The notes beneath the pieces were generated by a model, which did not search any database, was not told the DNA's origin, and saw only the letters and a program-made list of their open reading frames with translations. The position numbers and the translations under genes are program-made. From contig JANVCC010000021.1 of the NCBI GenBank assembly GCA_025345505.1, positions 3,614,568-3,678,567 on the forward strand: a stretch of 64,000 nucleotides of DNA. Direction: 5' to 3'. This document shows positions 11,154 to 25,933 of this stretch, piece after piece (position 1 is the first letter of the stretch; each line of letters opens with the position of its first letter). Source of the DNA: Todiramphus chloris collaris (lineage: Eukaryota > Chordata > Aves > Coraciiformes > Alcedinidae).

Positions 11154-14100
11154 GAGCAGCACTGCAGTGAGACAGCACCAGGCAGCCACCTCACCATGAA
11201 GGATGTGAGCTGGTGCTTTTTCAAAGGAATTCTCCATTAAGTCACAAACCGAGTGACGTTTGTTTGATATTTTTGTAGACAAGGAAAAGAAAGGGGCTGT
11301 ATAAAAAAAAAAAAAAAATTGAAAATCTCTTCTATATTCTAAGCATAGCCATATCCAGTCAACAGTTTATCATCCTGGATCAGAAGAACTTGCAGGGCAG
11401 AGTAGTAAATGTAGCTCTTCAGTCTCAGTTTTTCCTAGTCCTGACTATAGACAAACCTATAGCTATATGACCCCAACCCCAGCTGAGACTGTAATACCCT
11501 CACCATGCACCCACCAGCAAACACAACCCTCTGGACCCAAATGCTATGGGCAAGATGGGCCCAGGTCACACTCAAAGCTACTCTCAGTCATTTACTTCAC
11601 ATAGACCAGCTTCTTCTGCTTGGCCTTGGGGTAGGGAAAATTACAACTAGGATTAACATTCAGGTTATTGCTAGCAATCACAGGGGCGGGAGAATTCACT
11701 TTATTGCTACAAGAGATCACTGGGATATACTTTAATATTAGATGATGAGAGAAAAATCTGCATTCAGTGCTGATTGAAGCTCTTGGAGCTGTAGGTGCAG
11801 AGGCTGCCAGGCAGCTTGTGGAGGAAACGAGGAGATATGGGGCAACTTTTGCATGGTGTTTGTGATAAGAGGTATGGTGAAAGCTGGGATGCTGAAATAC
11901 ATAACAAGGAGAAACATTCCTGGATTTTCCAAAGTCAGAAGGCTGGTATGAATGAAGAGCTGACAGGACCAAATGCACTAAGCTGAAGTTTGGCCCCATG
12001 GAGGTTGCTGCAGGACAGGGAAGGAGGTCTGAGGGTAGACATGGAGTGGGGCAGAGTAATAAGTATTACAAGCATGGGCAGATCAGTTTGATGCTGGATC
12101 CTACAACATCTGTAGAGGGAGAGGCCGACAAAGCAAGAATCAAACTGTTTACATGTACTTTTTTAGCTGTTAGGAGTCTTCAGGTGATCATTAAAGACAG
12201 GATTATGTTTAGAATGGTGTGGTTATGGTTAGAACCAGGCAGGACTGAGGTGCTCAGTCTGCTGGTACAGCCAGTAGGGCCTGTTGAGCTGCAGTGAGGC
12301 TCAGGGACCTCTGCTGAGAGGTTGCTGGTTTACTGGCCTCATTTTGATTTGGGTTAGAGGAAAGAGGTGCTGAAGTGTTTAATTAATTTTTGGATTGTGT
12401 AAGGCCCAGGGTGGTAGGATGGTAGCAGGTTCCCCGAGGGTGCTTAGAGAAGATGAGTTTTCATTTGAGGTTTAGGGGGGACTGCAGAAACTAAAGCACC
12501 CCAGATTTACAGCCACAATTAATTATCAGTCATTGACTCATTCTTCCCCAGGCCTCGACCCAGCCCTACAGATCCAGTCAGATATGAGACTTCTGTCTCA
12601 GTCATATCTCTAAAGCTAACTTGCACATCAAAAGAAGTTCACATGCCCTTCCTCACACAAATGACTACATGCTCTTCAGTCCCAACAGCAGCTACCGTCA
12701 TCCAGCCCTGCTGAGCTTGCAGGGTCTACCAGTTAACACTCCTGAAGCCACTGCTTCCCTCTACCCCATCCTTTGACCATAGCTCTAATGCTAACCCCAA
12801 TCCTTGCTATGCTCTAGCAGCCCATATCTACTCCAGGGTTACTCACAAGATATTTGCTTTGTTGGCATTTGTGCTCAGTCCAGCTCAGCATCTTTCTAAC
12901 ATCTCTCACAGTCATTGCCTCTGCAACGTGGACGCTTGTGCAGAACTCAAGGCAAGAAGCGGTTTGTCCCAGCACCCATGATGTTCCAGCCAGGGCTGGG
13001 ATTGAGACAATGGCAGAAGGCAAGCAAGAACTCTGAAAAAGCTTTGCTAATGAGCATGGGCTACATACAAATGCAACAAAACATAGAAAGCTGTAAGTTG
13101 CTTGACTCTTCACACCAGCGACTGAAGCTTGTGGTTGCTCATTCACTCAGAGGGAAGAAGTCACTGACCAGTGTTCTTTTCAGCAGTGGAGACATGGTCT
13201 CAAGAAACGGTTCCTCTTTCTGCTTTCTTAATGTGGAATGCCTTTAATAGTATTATTCCTAAGCTGTCTGCACGTGACTCCTCATTGGCTTCTATATGCA
13301 CATGGCCAGGGCATGATCGGCCTTGACAGAATGTGTATATTTGGCAAGACCATGAAGCTGTACTTATTTTCAGGTCACTTTGTCCTGGTTTTGTATCAAA
13401 GCTTTTCATATCAACGGCAGTTTCATTTCAGCAAGCTAATAATAGCCCTTGAAAAATCCTATGTATCAGCAAAAAAAAACTCCCCACAGCTGAAAATCAA
13501 ATTTAGGAGTTCGTGCTGTACAAGGGTGAGTGATGAGGAAGCCTACGCCTTGGCCCAGGCTGAAGCACAGCCTTGTGTTTGCGTGGGGAGCCCCATGGCA
13601 AGGTTTTCCAGTATCAGTGAAGTCCTGTGAGATCCAGCAATTAACTCAGCTCTTTGGGTCCAGACTCTAGTTCTAACCCAACCCATTAAACCCTAGACTA
13701 ACATAACCTAAAGCACATTATTGCCATCCATCCCTGCAGCTGGGACAGGCTTTACTGTGCTTAAGCTCTTCTGAGCTTTAAAGGTTTGCTCTTCCCAGCA
13801 ATAACACTTGCTTCTCATCCCCACCAGTCCTTAGCCCCAACCTCAGCTCCAGCCATACCATTAACAGAGTTGAGCAATTCAAGCCTCCAGAAACACCAAC
13901 CTAGACTGAAACAGAGCCCTGCGATCTGGAGGAACCGGCCAGAACTCCTCAGCTCCAGCTTCTCCCAAGCCAGACGCCAGTTGATGCCGTTCTTAAACTT
14001 GTATTAGTGGCCATACTGGGCAGCCTGTGCTGTCTTTGAGCCTAAGACAGAAGGATGCTCTGGGCAGCAGCTCACCAGCAGACATGAGTTCTATTTATGG

Positions 14101-17100
14101 TGTCAAGCTAGCCCTTCGAAAATGCCAGGAGAGCATGGACAGGGTGCATTTTAGGTTGCATCTTAACTACAGGCCGAGAACAGGCCCTGAACATTGTCCT
14201 GTGTTATTTTCTCGTTATGTAGAAGTACAGCAGTAGCTGCACACACAACTCAAGAAATGTTTGTGGATAAAGACTTTTTTCGTAATGCCTCATTCTAAGA
14301 TGGAGCCCTCAGAAAACAGATGTCTCCATCGTGCTGTTGTTGGCATTTTGGCACCGCTTTTGAGAAGGCGGGAGCGCAGTTAGTTTAGTTAAGGTCATTA
14401 GAGCAGTTCCATTAGGATGATCCACCTTTTCCTGGGCAAATAATTGTTGCACTAGTTATCTTGAGGCTGTGTGTTCACAATAGAGCTGAACCAATGTAGC
14501 TGATTCCAGCTCACATACATTCGTTTTACTTACCACTGGAAACTGATATTCCCAGTCTTTGATAAGCACTTAAATTAATTCCTTCCAGACATTTCATTTA
14601 TTGCCTTTCAGCCTGATGGAGTTAAATTAGCAGGACTAACTACTTAAAGAGTGCTGAAAAAGGAAGTAAAACATTTTTAGGATTAGATATTTGAGACAGG
14701 TTTACATATTAGCATATTAAATCCACACAATACAGGTGTTAAAAAAGGTCTTTGGTTGCTCTCTAATTAGAAGGAAAACTTTGATAAGAGCAGAGTGTGT
14801 CTATCTCAAGACATGGGGATGGGAGAACCACTTTGCTCTCTCTGCATGCTGTGCTGCCACTAAGTATTTGAAATAGCACCATAACATCAATTTTTGGGGT
14901 TTTTTAGAGAAAGGGGTGTATTCTCAATGTAAGTGAAAATATAAAGCTCTTGTTTTCCTCGCTTTAAGAGCAATATTCGAAGCTGCCTTTCTGCTCTCAC
15001 TTGGCATGACCATTTCCCTGCTTGAAATCTGGCATCAGGCACTCACAGACATGGAACCAGCAGGTCTCCAGTCATCCCAGGGAGGTCAGGTGTGAAGCAG
15101 CATCACTATATGGCTTTAGCATGGCTCTCTTACTGGAAATCATGGGTTTTATTGGCACCTCAGCATGTTCTACCTGTCTGGGGAAGGAGGCCCACAAAAA
15201 CCTTCTGATTGAAAGTCCTGAGCTCTTAGAGGACCACCACCCCTTGCTGGTCTCCCAAAGCTGGAAACATGCTTGGGCAGTTCACATTGTGTCCACATCA
15301 TCTCCTGGATCATCTCAAGGTGACGATTGCCCAAATGTGGAGGAAAAAGCAACAAGGAATTTAGGAGTTTTTATTCTGGGAAACACCTACACTGGTGGAC
15401 ACTGCCTGTAAGTACCTTATGAGTTATGTACAAATGAGACACTTGTCATATGAAATTCTAGAGTATTTATATACCTTCCTGATAGTTTCTATTTACTGAA
15501 AAAGTCAGAAAATCTGAATTATTCCAGTAAGAGAGGATGTCTTCCAGTTTTCCTTAAAACCAGTGTCCCGAAGATTTCTTCGAAAGATACACACAGTGTC
15601 ACTGGTGTTGGGTTTTTTTTTTAATCAAAATATATAATTTTTCAGGTAGGAAAATCTATCACAGTGACAGGCCTCTTCTTAATTCATATTTCACAAATAA
15701 CTTCCCACACTAACCTTTGTTTAACTGTGCAAGGCCTGGATATGTGAGGATCTGAAAGCAGGTATTGAAACCTTCAATAAAAAACTCTACTCTTCATTCC
15801 CTCCTTCTCTTTTTTTTCCTTTCCAATGTAAAGTAGGAAATACAAGACTGGAAAACTTGTGAGAAGCTTGAACTGAATGCATTTCAGAAATGCCTTTTGT
15901 CACATTGAGCAGGAAAATGAGCAACATTTAAAGTAAATGCTAAAATTTCACCCTTCAGAGTATTTTCCCTATAATAAATCATTTCCAGTTAGTTTACTAT
16001 GAGGTCACTGTGCTGTGTTAGCTGTATGGATGTGTATAGTGCAAACACTTGCAGGAGTGTGTGTTTGTGCTGTATGGCTTTGTGCATTAGAGCCTTAATT
16101 CTGCTTACATCATATCTCTGAATCTTATGGAACCCTCCTGTTAATGGGTCGCTAACAGTGGTATTCTTGATTTCTGTCTTTCTGGTTATATACTTAGTCA
16201 TTTTACTCCTTGAGATATGTCAAGAAGTACTTTGTGTGCATTATAGCTCTGTCTTTAATCCGGGGCATTTTCAATGGTGTTCAAAAGGCAGGAGTTTTTT
16301 CCTCTTTCTCAGAGATACAGCTGGAAGAAATCTATACGCACTAACAAAATCAAGCATAACAGAGTTCTTATTCATAAAGAAGTAAATAAAAATTAGTTCT
16401 AAAGTGATAGCTGCAGATATTTCAGTTTTCTGCTGAAAGGGAAGTTCTGTTACATTTTGTATGTACGGACATTTCCAGAAAATTTGAGTCTCTGCTTAGC
16501 CTACACTTCCACAACAGAAGTCAGATAGTGAAATATCCTCGACTCAGGAGCACAAGTGCAAAATATGTGTGGAATCAGGGAGGAAAGTTTGTGAACGTGG
16601 TGTTGCTTTTGTCTTATACTTGTTCAATCTTCTTTGTGCTGAGAACAAAAAAGAAAAAAGAGGGTTGGGAAAGTCAGAGGGAGGAGATGCAGAAGGTGAG
16701 TCTCGGGGTTTCTCTGCTGCTCCAGAAAGTTTCCAAGTCAGAGCAAAGGCCAAGCTACTCGTGTGTGTGCAAAGGGCTGGAAGGATGCACGCAAGGCTGG
16801 ACATGCTGGGGTGGGAGAGCTCATTTGGACTGGGCAGTGGCGGGTAGGGCAGATGTAAGTAAAGTGCTTCTGGAAACATTTTGCTTCAGGAACTTTTTGC
16901 CTAGTTGTTCAAGGTAACATACCTTAAAAATAAAGACATTTGCGTTCTTGTGATGAGTTAGGTCTTCATGCAATAGTGTGTTCTCCTAAGAGTGTATCTC
17001 TACTGTCCTACAGAAACAGGATGTACATAGTTGAGCTCTTTGTCATGGTCCCTCTTTTCTGACTTGCCTGTTGAGAGTCATTCTTCCTCATCTTCCAAAG

Positions 17101-20100
17101 TGTGCTGAATGCATATCAGCTTTGCATTGCAGGCTAAAGGAAATGTACAGGGAAAGGGTAAAGAATTGCTTCGGTAGCACCTTTGTCCTGTGGGACCATT
17201 AAAAAGTGTAAAACGAAACGATGAAGCACTTAGTTTCCTAGTCCTTCCTGAGCTTTTTGCTCTTCTGCTCTTTCTGTTAAGGAACAAGTCATCCTCCAGA
17301 TTTGTTTCTTTCAGAGAAGAGTCACGTCTGTATTTGTAGCTAAGGAATGTCCAGCTTGGGTTATCAGAGGATCTTAAGAGTAATTCAGATTTTGATTGGT
17401 CTCTGGTGCATAGAACAGCGATTTCAAAGGGGCATTGATTTATGCCAGAGACTCACAAGCAGGAGCCCTGGCCTGCTGCTTCTGGCCTGGCTTCGTTCTC
17501 TGCCCGTGCCACTGTGGCTGGCATGAGAACCACGGGCTGCTCTGAAATCCAAGGGCTTCCTTGACTGCTCTGCTGTGGCACAGTCTTGCACTGGTGAGTA
17601 GATCCAACACCTCCGTAAGGTCCGCATCCTTCAATCACAAGCCTCAGAAAAGAGGATGGGTAGAAGGGGCTCACTCTCTCCCTTCCCTGTCTTACTGTTT
17701 TCTTTAAAACTTTGCATTCCTCCAGAATGGGACAAAATACCTCCTAATTTCCCAGCAGTCCTGAGGCTGCATGTTCCATCACCTGACAGGAGAGGATACA
17801 GACAAGGGATGCAGCTCTTGGATTAACTACTGCAGCGACCAAGGTGCTAAAGTTGCTTATGCGTGCTTAAGTAATGACAATGCTGAGGATAGTGGAGAAG
17901 AGTCCCCCAGGAACAGAACATGAACATTAATTATAGGGGGGAAAATATGTTATTAACATCAGACCGCGCACTACAGGAGATCCCAGTGTGACTATTAAAG
18001 GAAATTAATTACCACCTCTCTTTACCTTTCAGATCAACTCTTCTTTATAATGAGAATAATTCCTTCGTTGTTACCAGTAGCACTATCAGCTGTAAGAGAA
18101 TGATTTTTCATGGTGTTCCATTCGCTGCTATTGTGCTTCTGTGTGTTTTGAAAATAAACATTTCCAGTGGATGGATTGCATCCCCTTCGAGGGGAAGTCC
18201 CACAGACTAGGCTCAGGCTCTGTAAAATGGAGTGGTAGCACTGAAGTGCTTGTTCCTCTGCACTGAGAAGTGTGAAATAGCATCGAAGCCCTTAAGAGTG
18301 GCAAAACCAGGACCAGAGTTCAGGAGGTAGAATGTCATCATAGTACAGGAGATCTCTCTTGTGCACAACAGCTCCTCTGGTCGCATCAGCCACACGTGAG
18401 CACCGTGTCGGGTTTGTGAGTTGTGGGACTGAGGATCTGGAGAAATAACTAACCTTTCAGAAACAGCTAGACATAGATCCCTTTGAGGGCAAGTAAAAAT
18501 AAAATCATTTAGAGATTCTCAGTCTGAATTATCATCCATATGCCTCACTCCCCTAAACCAGAGCAGTTAAAAGCAAGGAGATACTGCTTTTTTAGATTAC
18601 TCCTGCTTCACAACCCCCATCTCCAAATCCCAGTCTGTTTTCCAAATACGCCTTGCATAAACTCACATGAGAAATTTTTGCTGGTAAAGTCAGAATTGAG
18701 GTCAAAACTGGACTAAAAGAAAGCTCATTACAACTTTAACATCCGTAATCCACCCCGAGGAGAGAGATGAATGCAGCGAGCAGGCTATGGATGCATTGTT
18801 TCCATTGTACTCTTGATTAACTTATAATTCACAAGTGAGGAAGTGTGAAGGAAACTACTGACTGATGGAAGGTCACCAATTCCAAGAGGAAATAAATGAT
18901 ATATAGACATCCCGTTCATCACTTTATTTGTGTAACAGCACTTTAGATTCTGTCTCTCTAGGGTAAAGCCCATTTAAAATCTTTTAATATTTTTGCAAAG
19001 ACAAGGCAGGAAAGCTTGCGTAATCTCACTAACAAAAGAATCTTATATAAAATCCACATCATCCCAGGGCAGCCAGTGACTTTTTCCTTGAAGAGGGTGC
19101 TAATACCCCAAATTCTTCATGATTGTCCTTGGATAAAGGCCAGTAATTATCATGATTCTTTCAAACCCACATGAAGATCTGCCATCACCCTTATTATTGC
19201 CAGTATAATAACAATCCTAAGCTTTGCTGTAAGGTTCACCTTCGCATCAATAGGAGTGGCTGCCTCTCAGAAAATCCTGATTACAGCCGTGGCTCTAATT
19301 AGGATCAGGTTCCCACATTCTGGTATCAAGGAATAGAAAAATGTGTCCATGATCCCCTTTCCTCCATCCACCCTCAGGTTTTACAGGAATAAATTTATTA
19401 ATGAACAGAAGATATAGAGTGAAGATACTGCATCGATTGCTCCCTTCCTTCGTGGAAAAGCAGAGACCCCTGAAATATGCATCAAGCTGCTCAGCCAGTA
19501 TCTCACTTTATCACAGTGAAATGGAAGCAGTGTTAACAGTAGCTTGTCTAAGCCTGGAAGAAGTAGCAAGAAAGCAACAAACTCCACTTGTAAAGACTAT
19601 AGAGAGCTTCACTGAAATATTTTTTCTCAAATAAGAATCAAAACCAGAAAATCATCAGTAATATAGACATCATGGGCAGGCAGAGGAAAGTCCCGTGCAT
19701 TTATCCCTGCATTTACTTCTCCTGTTAAGTAAAACCATGGCCATAGGGCAGCCAAACATGAAGGAGATGCTCTCACACTTTAATTTTTCCTGTGGTTAGT
19801 TGCAGAAATAATAAACACTCTGTTGCACAGAGTCAAGCTGATGCATGCGATGGGCTGCGTTTTTGGTGGCTGATACGGTCGCTATGGAGCAGGTCAGTGA
19901 ACATTCTTGTTTTCAGTTGCTTGGGACAAATGCAAACTAAGCGTAGCATGAAAAAATGTCATGACATAACATGGCATCCAAAAGATGATGTATGTCCCTG
20001 CCGTGATATTTTTATTACGCCTCGGAGAAAACCCATTTTAGTGCACAGCAAAAAGGAGCAAACGTCTTAGAGCAAAAAAAAGACAGGCTGTAACCCGTGT

Positions 20101-22357
20101 GGACTAGCATTTTCTGTCCTGCAAACTGGCAGATAGGCAAAAATGCACGAGATGGGACATCAGCCACGTCATTCTGAGTGGTTTTTTTGGTTGTTGGTTT
20201 ATTTTTTTTTTTTCCAGTGGTAAATTTGAGTTGAATCAAGTCGTAATGCTGGATTTTGTAACAATGCCTGTTTGGGAGGACTGAATGGCTAGATAAAGAA
20301 ACAAGGGAATGCTGTGGCACGTCTACAGAATCTCGAGGTCTGGAGGAATCAAAACACAGCAGTAAAATAAATCCTTAAGCTCTTCAGTGTTTCTTTGTTC
20401 AGACTACTATGCAAGAAATATGACACACAATATGACCAAAAAAAAAAAGCAAAGCTCTGACTGTGTCACAGCCATAGAGTGTAGTGTGGGTAGAGCTGTG
20501 CAGGGAGGGCAAACTCCTCATCCAAACCGTGACTCCACATTAGCAGGAAACCTCTTTGTAAAAGGGCAACGGGTGCTGTGCTTGGACGTTCAAGCTCCAC
20601 TTCAGTGACACAGCATATAGTGCTAGGTCACAATTCCAGGTCAGATCTACAGAGCTTTAGCTCCTCTCATTTCAAAGGACTTGCTGTCATTCCTCACCAA
20701 AGTGAGTGAGAACAGAGACTGGCCTCATTTCTCCATCCCAGCTGATGTGCTGGAGGATGGTGGTAGGCAAATGGTATTGCCCCAGTAGCACACCTGGGTG
20801 GGGAGATGCCATGGAAGGAGGCAGCTCCCACCAGGGATATGAGCGGTCGGCAGGGCAGGTTGAATAGCTTCATGCACTTCAGAGGGGGACAGGATTCAGA
20901 CCAAGCCCAAGATAATTGGTTTGATAGTTTAAGAATAAGGAAACAGCAGATGCCTTTGAATGCGTGATAAGAGCAACAGGTCAGAGACTTGGCTTGTGAT
21001 GATGAGTTTTCGAGAGAGAAGAAGCAGCAGGCTGTCTTCTGAAACTTGGCACAAAGCTTCAGTCTTTTTTTGAACATCTCTTTGGGATGACAACCTATGA
21101 TCCTTTTATTTTTGGGTTTGTTGTGGGATTTTTTTTTAATATATTTTTTTCCCTTCCTATGGTTCCCACATGAGAGGGAGTGCTTCAGTCTGCAATTTAG
21201 TTCCTCAGGAGTACACTAGAGAACGAAAAGTGCCTGCATCTGAGAAAAAGATAATACAGGGGAAAGGGTCAGAGAGCCTCTGTTTCCCAGGGAGCCTGGG
21301 TACGTTAAGAATCGTACCTCACCATTGACTCCAAGACAGATTGCAATCCGGGACATAATCGGTGTAATTCCTGGCAGCACCTGCATTTTCTTTCAAGGTT
21401 TCTTCTCCAAGCTTTGCCCAGCCTGTTATTGCTTAGCTGTACGATTGAGAGTCATCCTAGCAGCCAGGGAATTGGAATGCAACACAAAATAGCTGAAAGC
21501 CAGCTATGAATTTAGGAGCTACGCTAGCCGTTTGGAGATTTATTATCTTCTTTTTTTTTTCCCTGGGTAATGGGCAAGTTAGAACCTTTCTATATTTCAA
21601 AAAGAGAGCAGGAGAAAATATCCCTGAGGACAGGCTGCGTAAGTTCTGATCCTGCATCTGAAGTCCAGTACCAGTGTGTTTTCTCATGAAAAAAAAGTGA
21701 TTCATTCAGGTAAAAAGGAGTGAGGTTGACTTTGAAAATTAAAATCGATGCTTTATTTCAATACACGTACAATTACCAGCTGTCAAATGGCATGCAATGC
21801 ACTTGTACTGAAGAAAAAAACCAACAACACGAAAGACCAGAAAAGAGGCTTTGATAACTGTTGGGTTACTCATAATGATTTTCTTGTGTGTTTTTGAAGG
21901 CAAGGCTGCAGAGTTAAGCACTGCAGATGAGAGGGCATTATGCAGACGGCGTGAAAGGACCGTCGGTGTTTTCCAGAACACATATCACTGCTCCCTGTAA
22001 CACTCTGTTGTCACAAGTATGTGGTGATTAGCTATTTATCAGCGTGAAAGCACATCATAAAACATTCCACATATCATTGAGTTTCTAATAAACTGTGTCA
22101 CTGTGAAGATTAATACATTAAGTCAGTCCAGATAACTTCATGAAATACCCTCCTCTGCCAAGATTTCTGTTGGGTTTGGCAAACAGAGGATGAAACACTG
22201 ATGAAATGGGAACGTCTACTTTTAGTTGACTGGTCTGTGAAATAAAGACACTTATTTTTTCACTTGGGGGTAACACTGGTTTGAGGTGGTAATAAGAAAG
22301 CCCCCAGAAGCACTGTCAGCACCTGAAATATCTCAACTGCCTGCTCTGCTACTACAG

Positions 22358-22900
22358 TCACAGAATCACAGAATCATTTAGGTTGGAAAAGACCCTTGGG
22401 ATCATCGTGTCTGACCATCAGCCCTACTCTACAAGTTCACCCCTAGACCATGTCCCCCAACACCACATCTAAGCGATGCTTAAACACATCCAGGGATGGG
22501 GACTCAGCCCCCTCCCTGGGCAGCCCATTCCAAGATCTCACCACTCTTCCCATGAAGAATTTTTTCCTAGTGTCCAGTCTAAACCTGCCTTGTTTCAGCT
22601 TGAGGCCATTCCCTCTGGTTCTGTCCCTGATCACCTGAGAGCAGAGCCCAGCACCAGCCTCTCTCCAATGTCCTGTCAGGGAGCTGGAGAGAGTGATGAG
22701 GGCTCCCCTCAGCCTCCTCTTCCTCAAACTAAACAGACCCAGCTCCTTCAAACGCTCCTCAGAGGATCTCTTCTCCAGCCCCTTGCCCAGCTTCGTTGCC
22801 TCCTCTGCCCCCGCTCCAGCCCCTCGAGATCTCTCTGGGACTGAGGCGCCCAAACTGGACACAGTGCTTGAGGTGAGGCCTCCCCAGTGCTGAGTAAGTC
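22358..22900 (-). mobile_element. Truncated CR1 LINE, minus strand
   Basis: The left end has the antisense CR1 tail (CACAGAATCACAGAATCA, then GGTTGGAAAAGACCCTTGGG). The minus-strand frame carries CR1 ORF2 C-terminal motifs ([53 protein letters not shown]). The upstream continuation of that frame to 23036 is not CR1-like and is chance read-through. 5'-truncated and inactive. Confidence 0.92.
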
Positions 22901-24189
22901 CTCCTTGGGATGTGACTTTGCCATATTGGACATCTGCAGATGTTTTGGCCATATGAAGACACACTAAAGACGAGAACTGCATATCAAGGTCAATATTTTC
23001 AATTTTGGATGTCAAGAGGTCAGCGTTTAAATCCATATTTCCCCTTCTAACTAACTACCCTTCCAAGAATCCACACATCCTTCAATTGCAGTGTGTTATC
23101 ACTATCTGTGTTTTCACTTACCCTTCCCCAGAGCTCCACTGTGTCTAAGGATACACTGGAAATCATACTTTATCTAAAAAATAACCAGTGTAATTACTGT
23201 TTCTGAAAAAAAAAAAGCCAACAAACCAACCCAGCCAACAGCAAAGAGGCAAATCAGCCCTAACATTGCAACAGGGGAATCGTTTCAAATTAAAGAACAC
23301 CTCTGAAAATCCATCCAACATGTTCAGGTGGCCAGATATACATCCATTGCTAGCTTAAAAACCCCATGTTTGAAAATGTTGCTCTCAGACCACTCAGAAA
23401 TACCCAATTTGAAATGAGATTAATGGTGAGTACAAGGGAAATACAACCTTCCCAGGTTAGAGCGTGACTGATGACACCCACCCCCAGTGCAGGGGGGAAG
23501 ACGGGAGTTCATTTAAACTGATTTATTAATGTTTTTCCCAGAGTCAGGAAAATACTTGATAATTAATGTCACAGAAATATGAGTTCTGCTGAAATCCTCC
23601 ATAAATTAAAAGCGTTTAATTTAATAGTAATTTAGAGGATTGTGCAAAGTGCCAGAGCAAGACAACTGCATTTGCAGAGGAAGCAAGATTGAGAGAACTG
23701 TCTCCTGGACTGATGCAAGTAATGCATCTTCATAGCCACGCGGGTCAGAATTCAGGAGCAGTATTGCAGCAGTGAAAAGAGAGAGAGAAAATACATCAGG
23801 AAAAACATTCTCTCGCATTTCACTCCTCGCTCTTTAGCTGACTAAAAATTTCCTGAGTGCTTCGAAGTATAGTTTAAGATGCCTCATTATTTCTCAGGAT
23901 AATGTCAGTTGTAAAATAGCCAGGGACGAGCCAGTGGCCCAGCTGAAACAGCTCCAATTGTGCTGCAGTTCGTTCCAGTAAAATATTTCTGAGTGATAAG
24001 GAGATAAGAGCAAATCTAAGGAATCACAGCCTTTTCATGGCTTTCTGCTCCAGCTTCCCTTAACCAACATCAGCTTAAACTCTTTTGGGGGTTTGGCCAG
24101 CATGGGCATCAGGCTTGGATGGTGTGGCAGTGCTCAGGGGTTCCCAGATAGCCAGCTCCAACACGTAAGACATTATTTAAGGCAGTGCA
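22901..24189. other. Non-coding DNA between two CR1 copies
   Basis: Unique sequence with a short A-rich tract near 23205-23217 followed by CCAACAAACCAACCC-type low complexity. No exon, RNA gene or transposon recognised. Confidence 0.6.
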
Positions 24190-24543
24190 GAGCCTCACAA
24201 CAAAGGGGAGCAGGGATGCCTACAAGAAAGCTGGGGAGGGACTTGTTAGGCTGTGGGGCAGTGACAGGACCAGAGGGAATGGATTCAAACTTGAGATAGG
24301 TCGATTCAGGTTGGACATTAGGAAGGATTTCTTCCCCAGGAGGGTGGTGAGACACTGGCACAGGTTGCCCAGAGAGGTGGTGGAAGCCCCATCCTTGGAA
24401 GTGTTCAAGCCCAGGCTGGCTGGGGCTGTGAGCAACCTGCTCTAGTGGGAGGTGTCCCTGCCCATGGCAGGGGGGTTGGAACTGGATGAGCTTTAAGGTC
24501 CCTTCCAACCCTGACCATTCTATGATTCTGTGATTCTATGATG
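24190..24543 (+). mobile_element. Truncated CR1 LINE, plus strand
   Basis: Sense CR1 3' end: the frame encodes [19 protein letters not shown] then [20 protein letters not shown]. The 3' UTR follows and ends with GGTCCCTTCCAACCCTGACC and the tandem tail ATTCTATGATTCTGTGATTC. It is close in sequence to the minus-strand copy at 35595-35890, apart from about 23 bp missing from that copy, so both belong to the same CR1 subfamily. Confidence 0.92.
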
Positions 24544-25933
24544 TGTGCTTGAGCTTGAGAAAGGCAGCAGGGTGCCATGGCCCCAGGGGGTGGTTTCTCT
24601 CGAGGGGAGAAGGTGCTGGCTCAGGGTGCCATGGGCAGGGGGTGGAAAGTAAGGCAGGGAGAGGCTGTTTCTGCCTGAGGGGCACAAAGCCTGTAACTAA
24701 GTTCCCAAAATGCACTTTGTAGCCCTTTCAGCTTCCAGGAGCTGGACCAAGGTAGCTGTTTTTGTAGAAAACAGGTGAATTAGACATTAAGGGAGCAACA
24801 TCGAAAAGGGTGGGTGACTTAGGCAGACCCCAATGTGCACTGCAAAACTGCTTATAAAATTTCTGTGCAGTTTTCCCAGAAATTTGGGGAATATGGAGCA
24901 TTCAGCTTAGCAAAGGTAGATTTTTATATTTTTTTCCCTGCCCCATGCCCTTGAGGGTGAGGTGGATAGAAGGAGCAAGGTGAGAATGATCAAAGGAGAG
25001 AACTAAAGGGCTGGGACTGAGATCTGGATGAGGAACTCCCTCTTTTTCTCATGCCCATTTGGCAAAACACCGCTCTGCTTTGGGGGATTTGAGAGGCTCC
25101 CTGATGCAGGTTTTTAGGAGGACTGGAACATGTTCAATCATGGTCAGAGAGGATAAAGTGTACTTAATTCTCTGCACTTTAGGTGGTTTACATTGGCACA
25201 GGCTGAAAGGTTTAGAGTTCTGAAGTTTACACATTCACAAAGTCTTAGTGCTCAGACTTAACATCGTGTACTTTTTTTCACTTGAAGCAGGAAACAATAG
25301 GAACCAGCAGAAAAGTTTTTCTCAGGAGCTTGCCTTTTGAAGTATCTAAAGGCAGGAAGATGAGGAGGGAAAAAGTCACCCTCAGGGAACCAAATATTTT
25401 TCTGTTTAAAAGCAAAAATCCACAGACCCAAATATCCCCAAAATAGTGAGGCAGGAGGCTGAAGTCTGAGTTGTTTAAAGTGAAGTGCTGTGCCATCAAA
25501 TTTTATACTACCTTTGGCACAGTTTCTATAAATTAATGTCTTCTCTGCAGACACCAAAGTTAGGATGGTTTCTATAGCCACCCTTGAGACTGCTTTAAAC
25601 CACCTGGACGAGGAGCAATAATAGCATCTCTGTGACCAAACAGCCCGATCCATCCTGTGACAACAGTCCCCAAAACTGCCTCTTTTTGTTTGGAGTTCAG
25701 CAACAGGACATGGGACTTCCACTTTTCTCCTCATCTCAACCCCTAGTCCTGCACTTTACCTCTCTCAGCTGCTTCATGTGAGGCTATGATCCAGAGGACC
25801 CAGCCCGAGCCCAACCTCAGCTCCTTGCCAACTGCTTCTCTTTCTTTCCTCCTCTTTCTTTTTTTTACCCCCTAAATTGAGCCACCCTAAACAACCTTTT
25901 TTTTTTTTTTTTTGTGGTGACACTGGGTAAATA
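24544..25933. other. Non-coding DNA between CR1 copies
   Basis: No exon or transposon recognised. It ends in a pyrimidine-rich stretch and a T-tract (about 25897-25913) just before the next CR1. Confidence 0.6.

Larger units (their letters stand above)
6223..22357. other. Non-coding DNA, probably NPAS2 intron 1
   Basis: About 16 kb without a supportable exon or a recognised transposon. It contains tandem duplications at 7311-7416, 9557-9603 and 11012-11153, CACGTG E-boxes at 6228, 13271 and 18393, short poly-A and poly-T tracts, and a stretch at about 11.4-14 kb with scattered CTAACC/GGTTAG-like motifs. Open frames are short and unrecognisable. Confidence 0.6.

Noticed and set aside
22443..23036. 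197-residue minus-strand open frame
   Set aside because: Its C-terminal two thirds are the CR1 ORF2 end and the rest is chance read-through with no start or splice support. Annotated as CR1.
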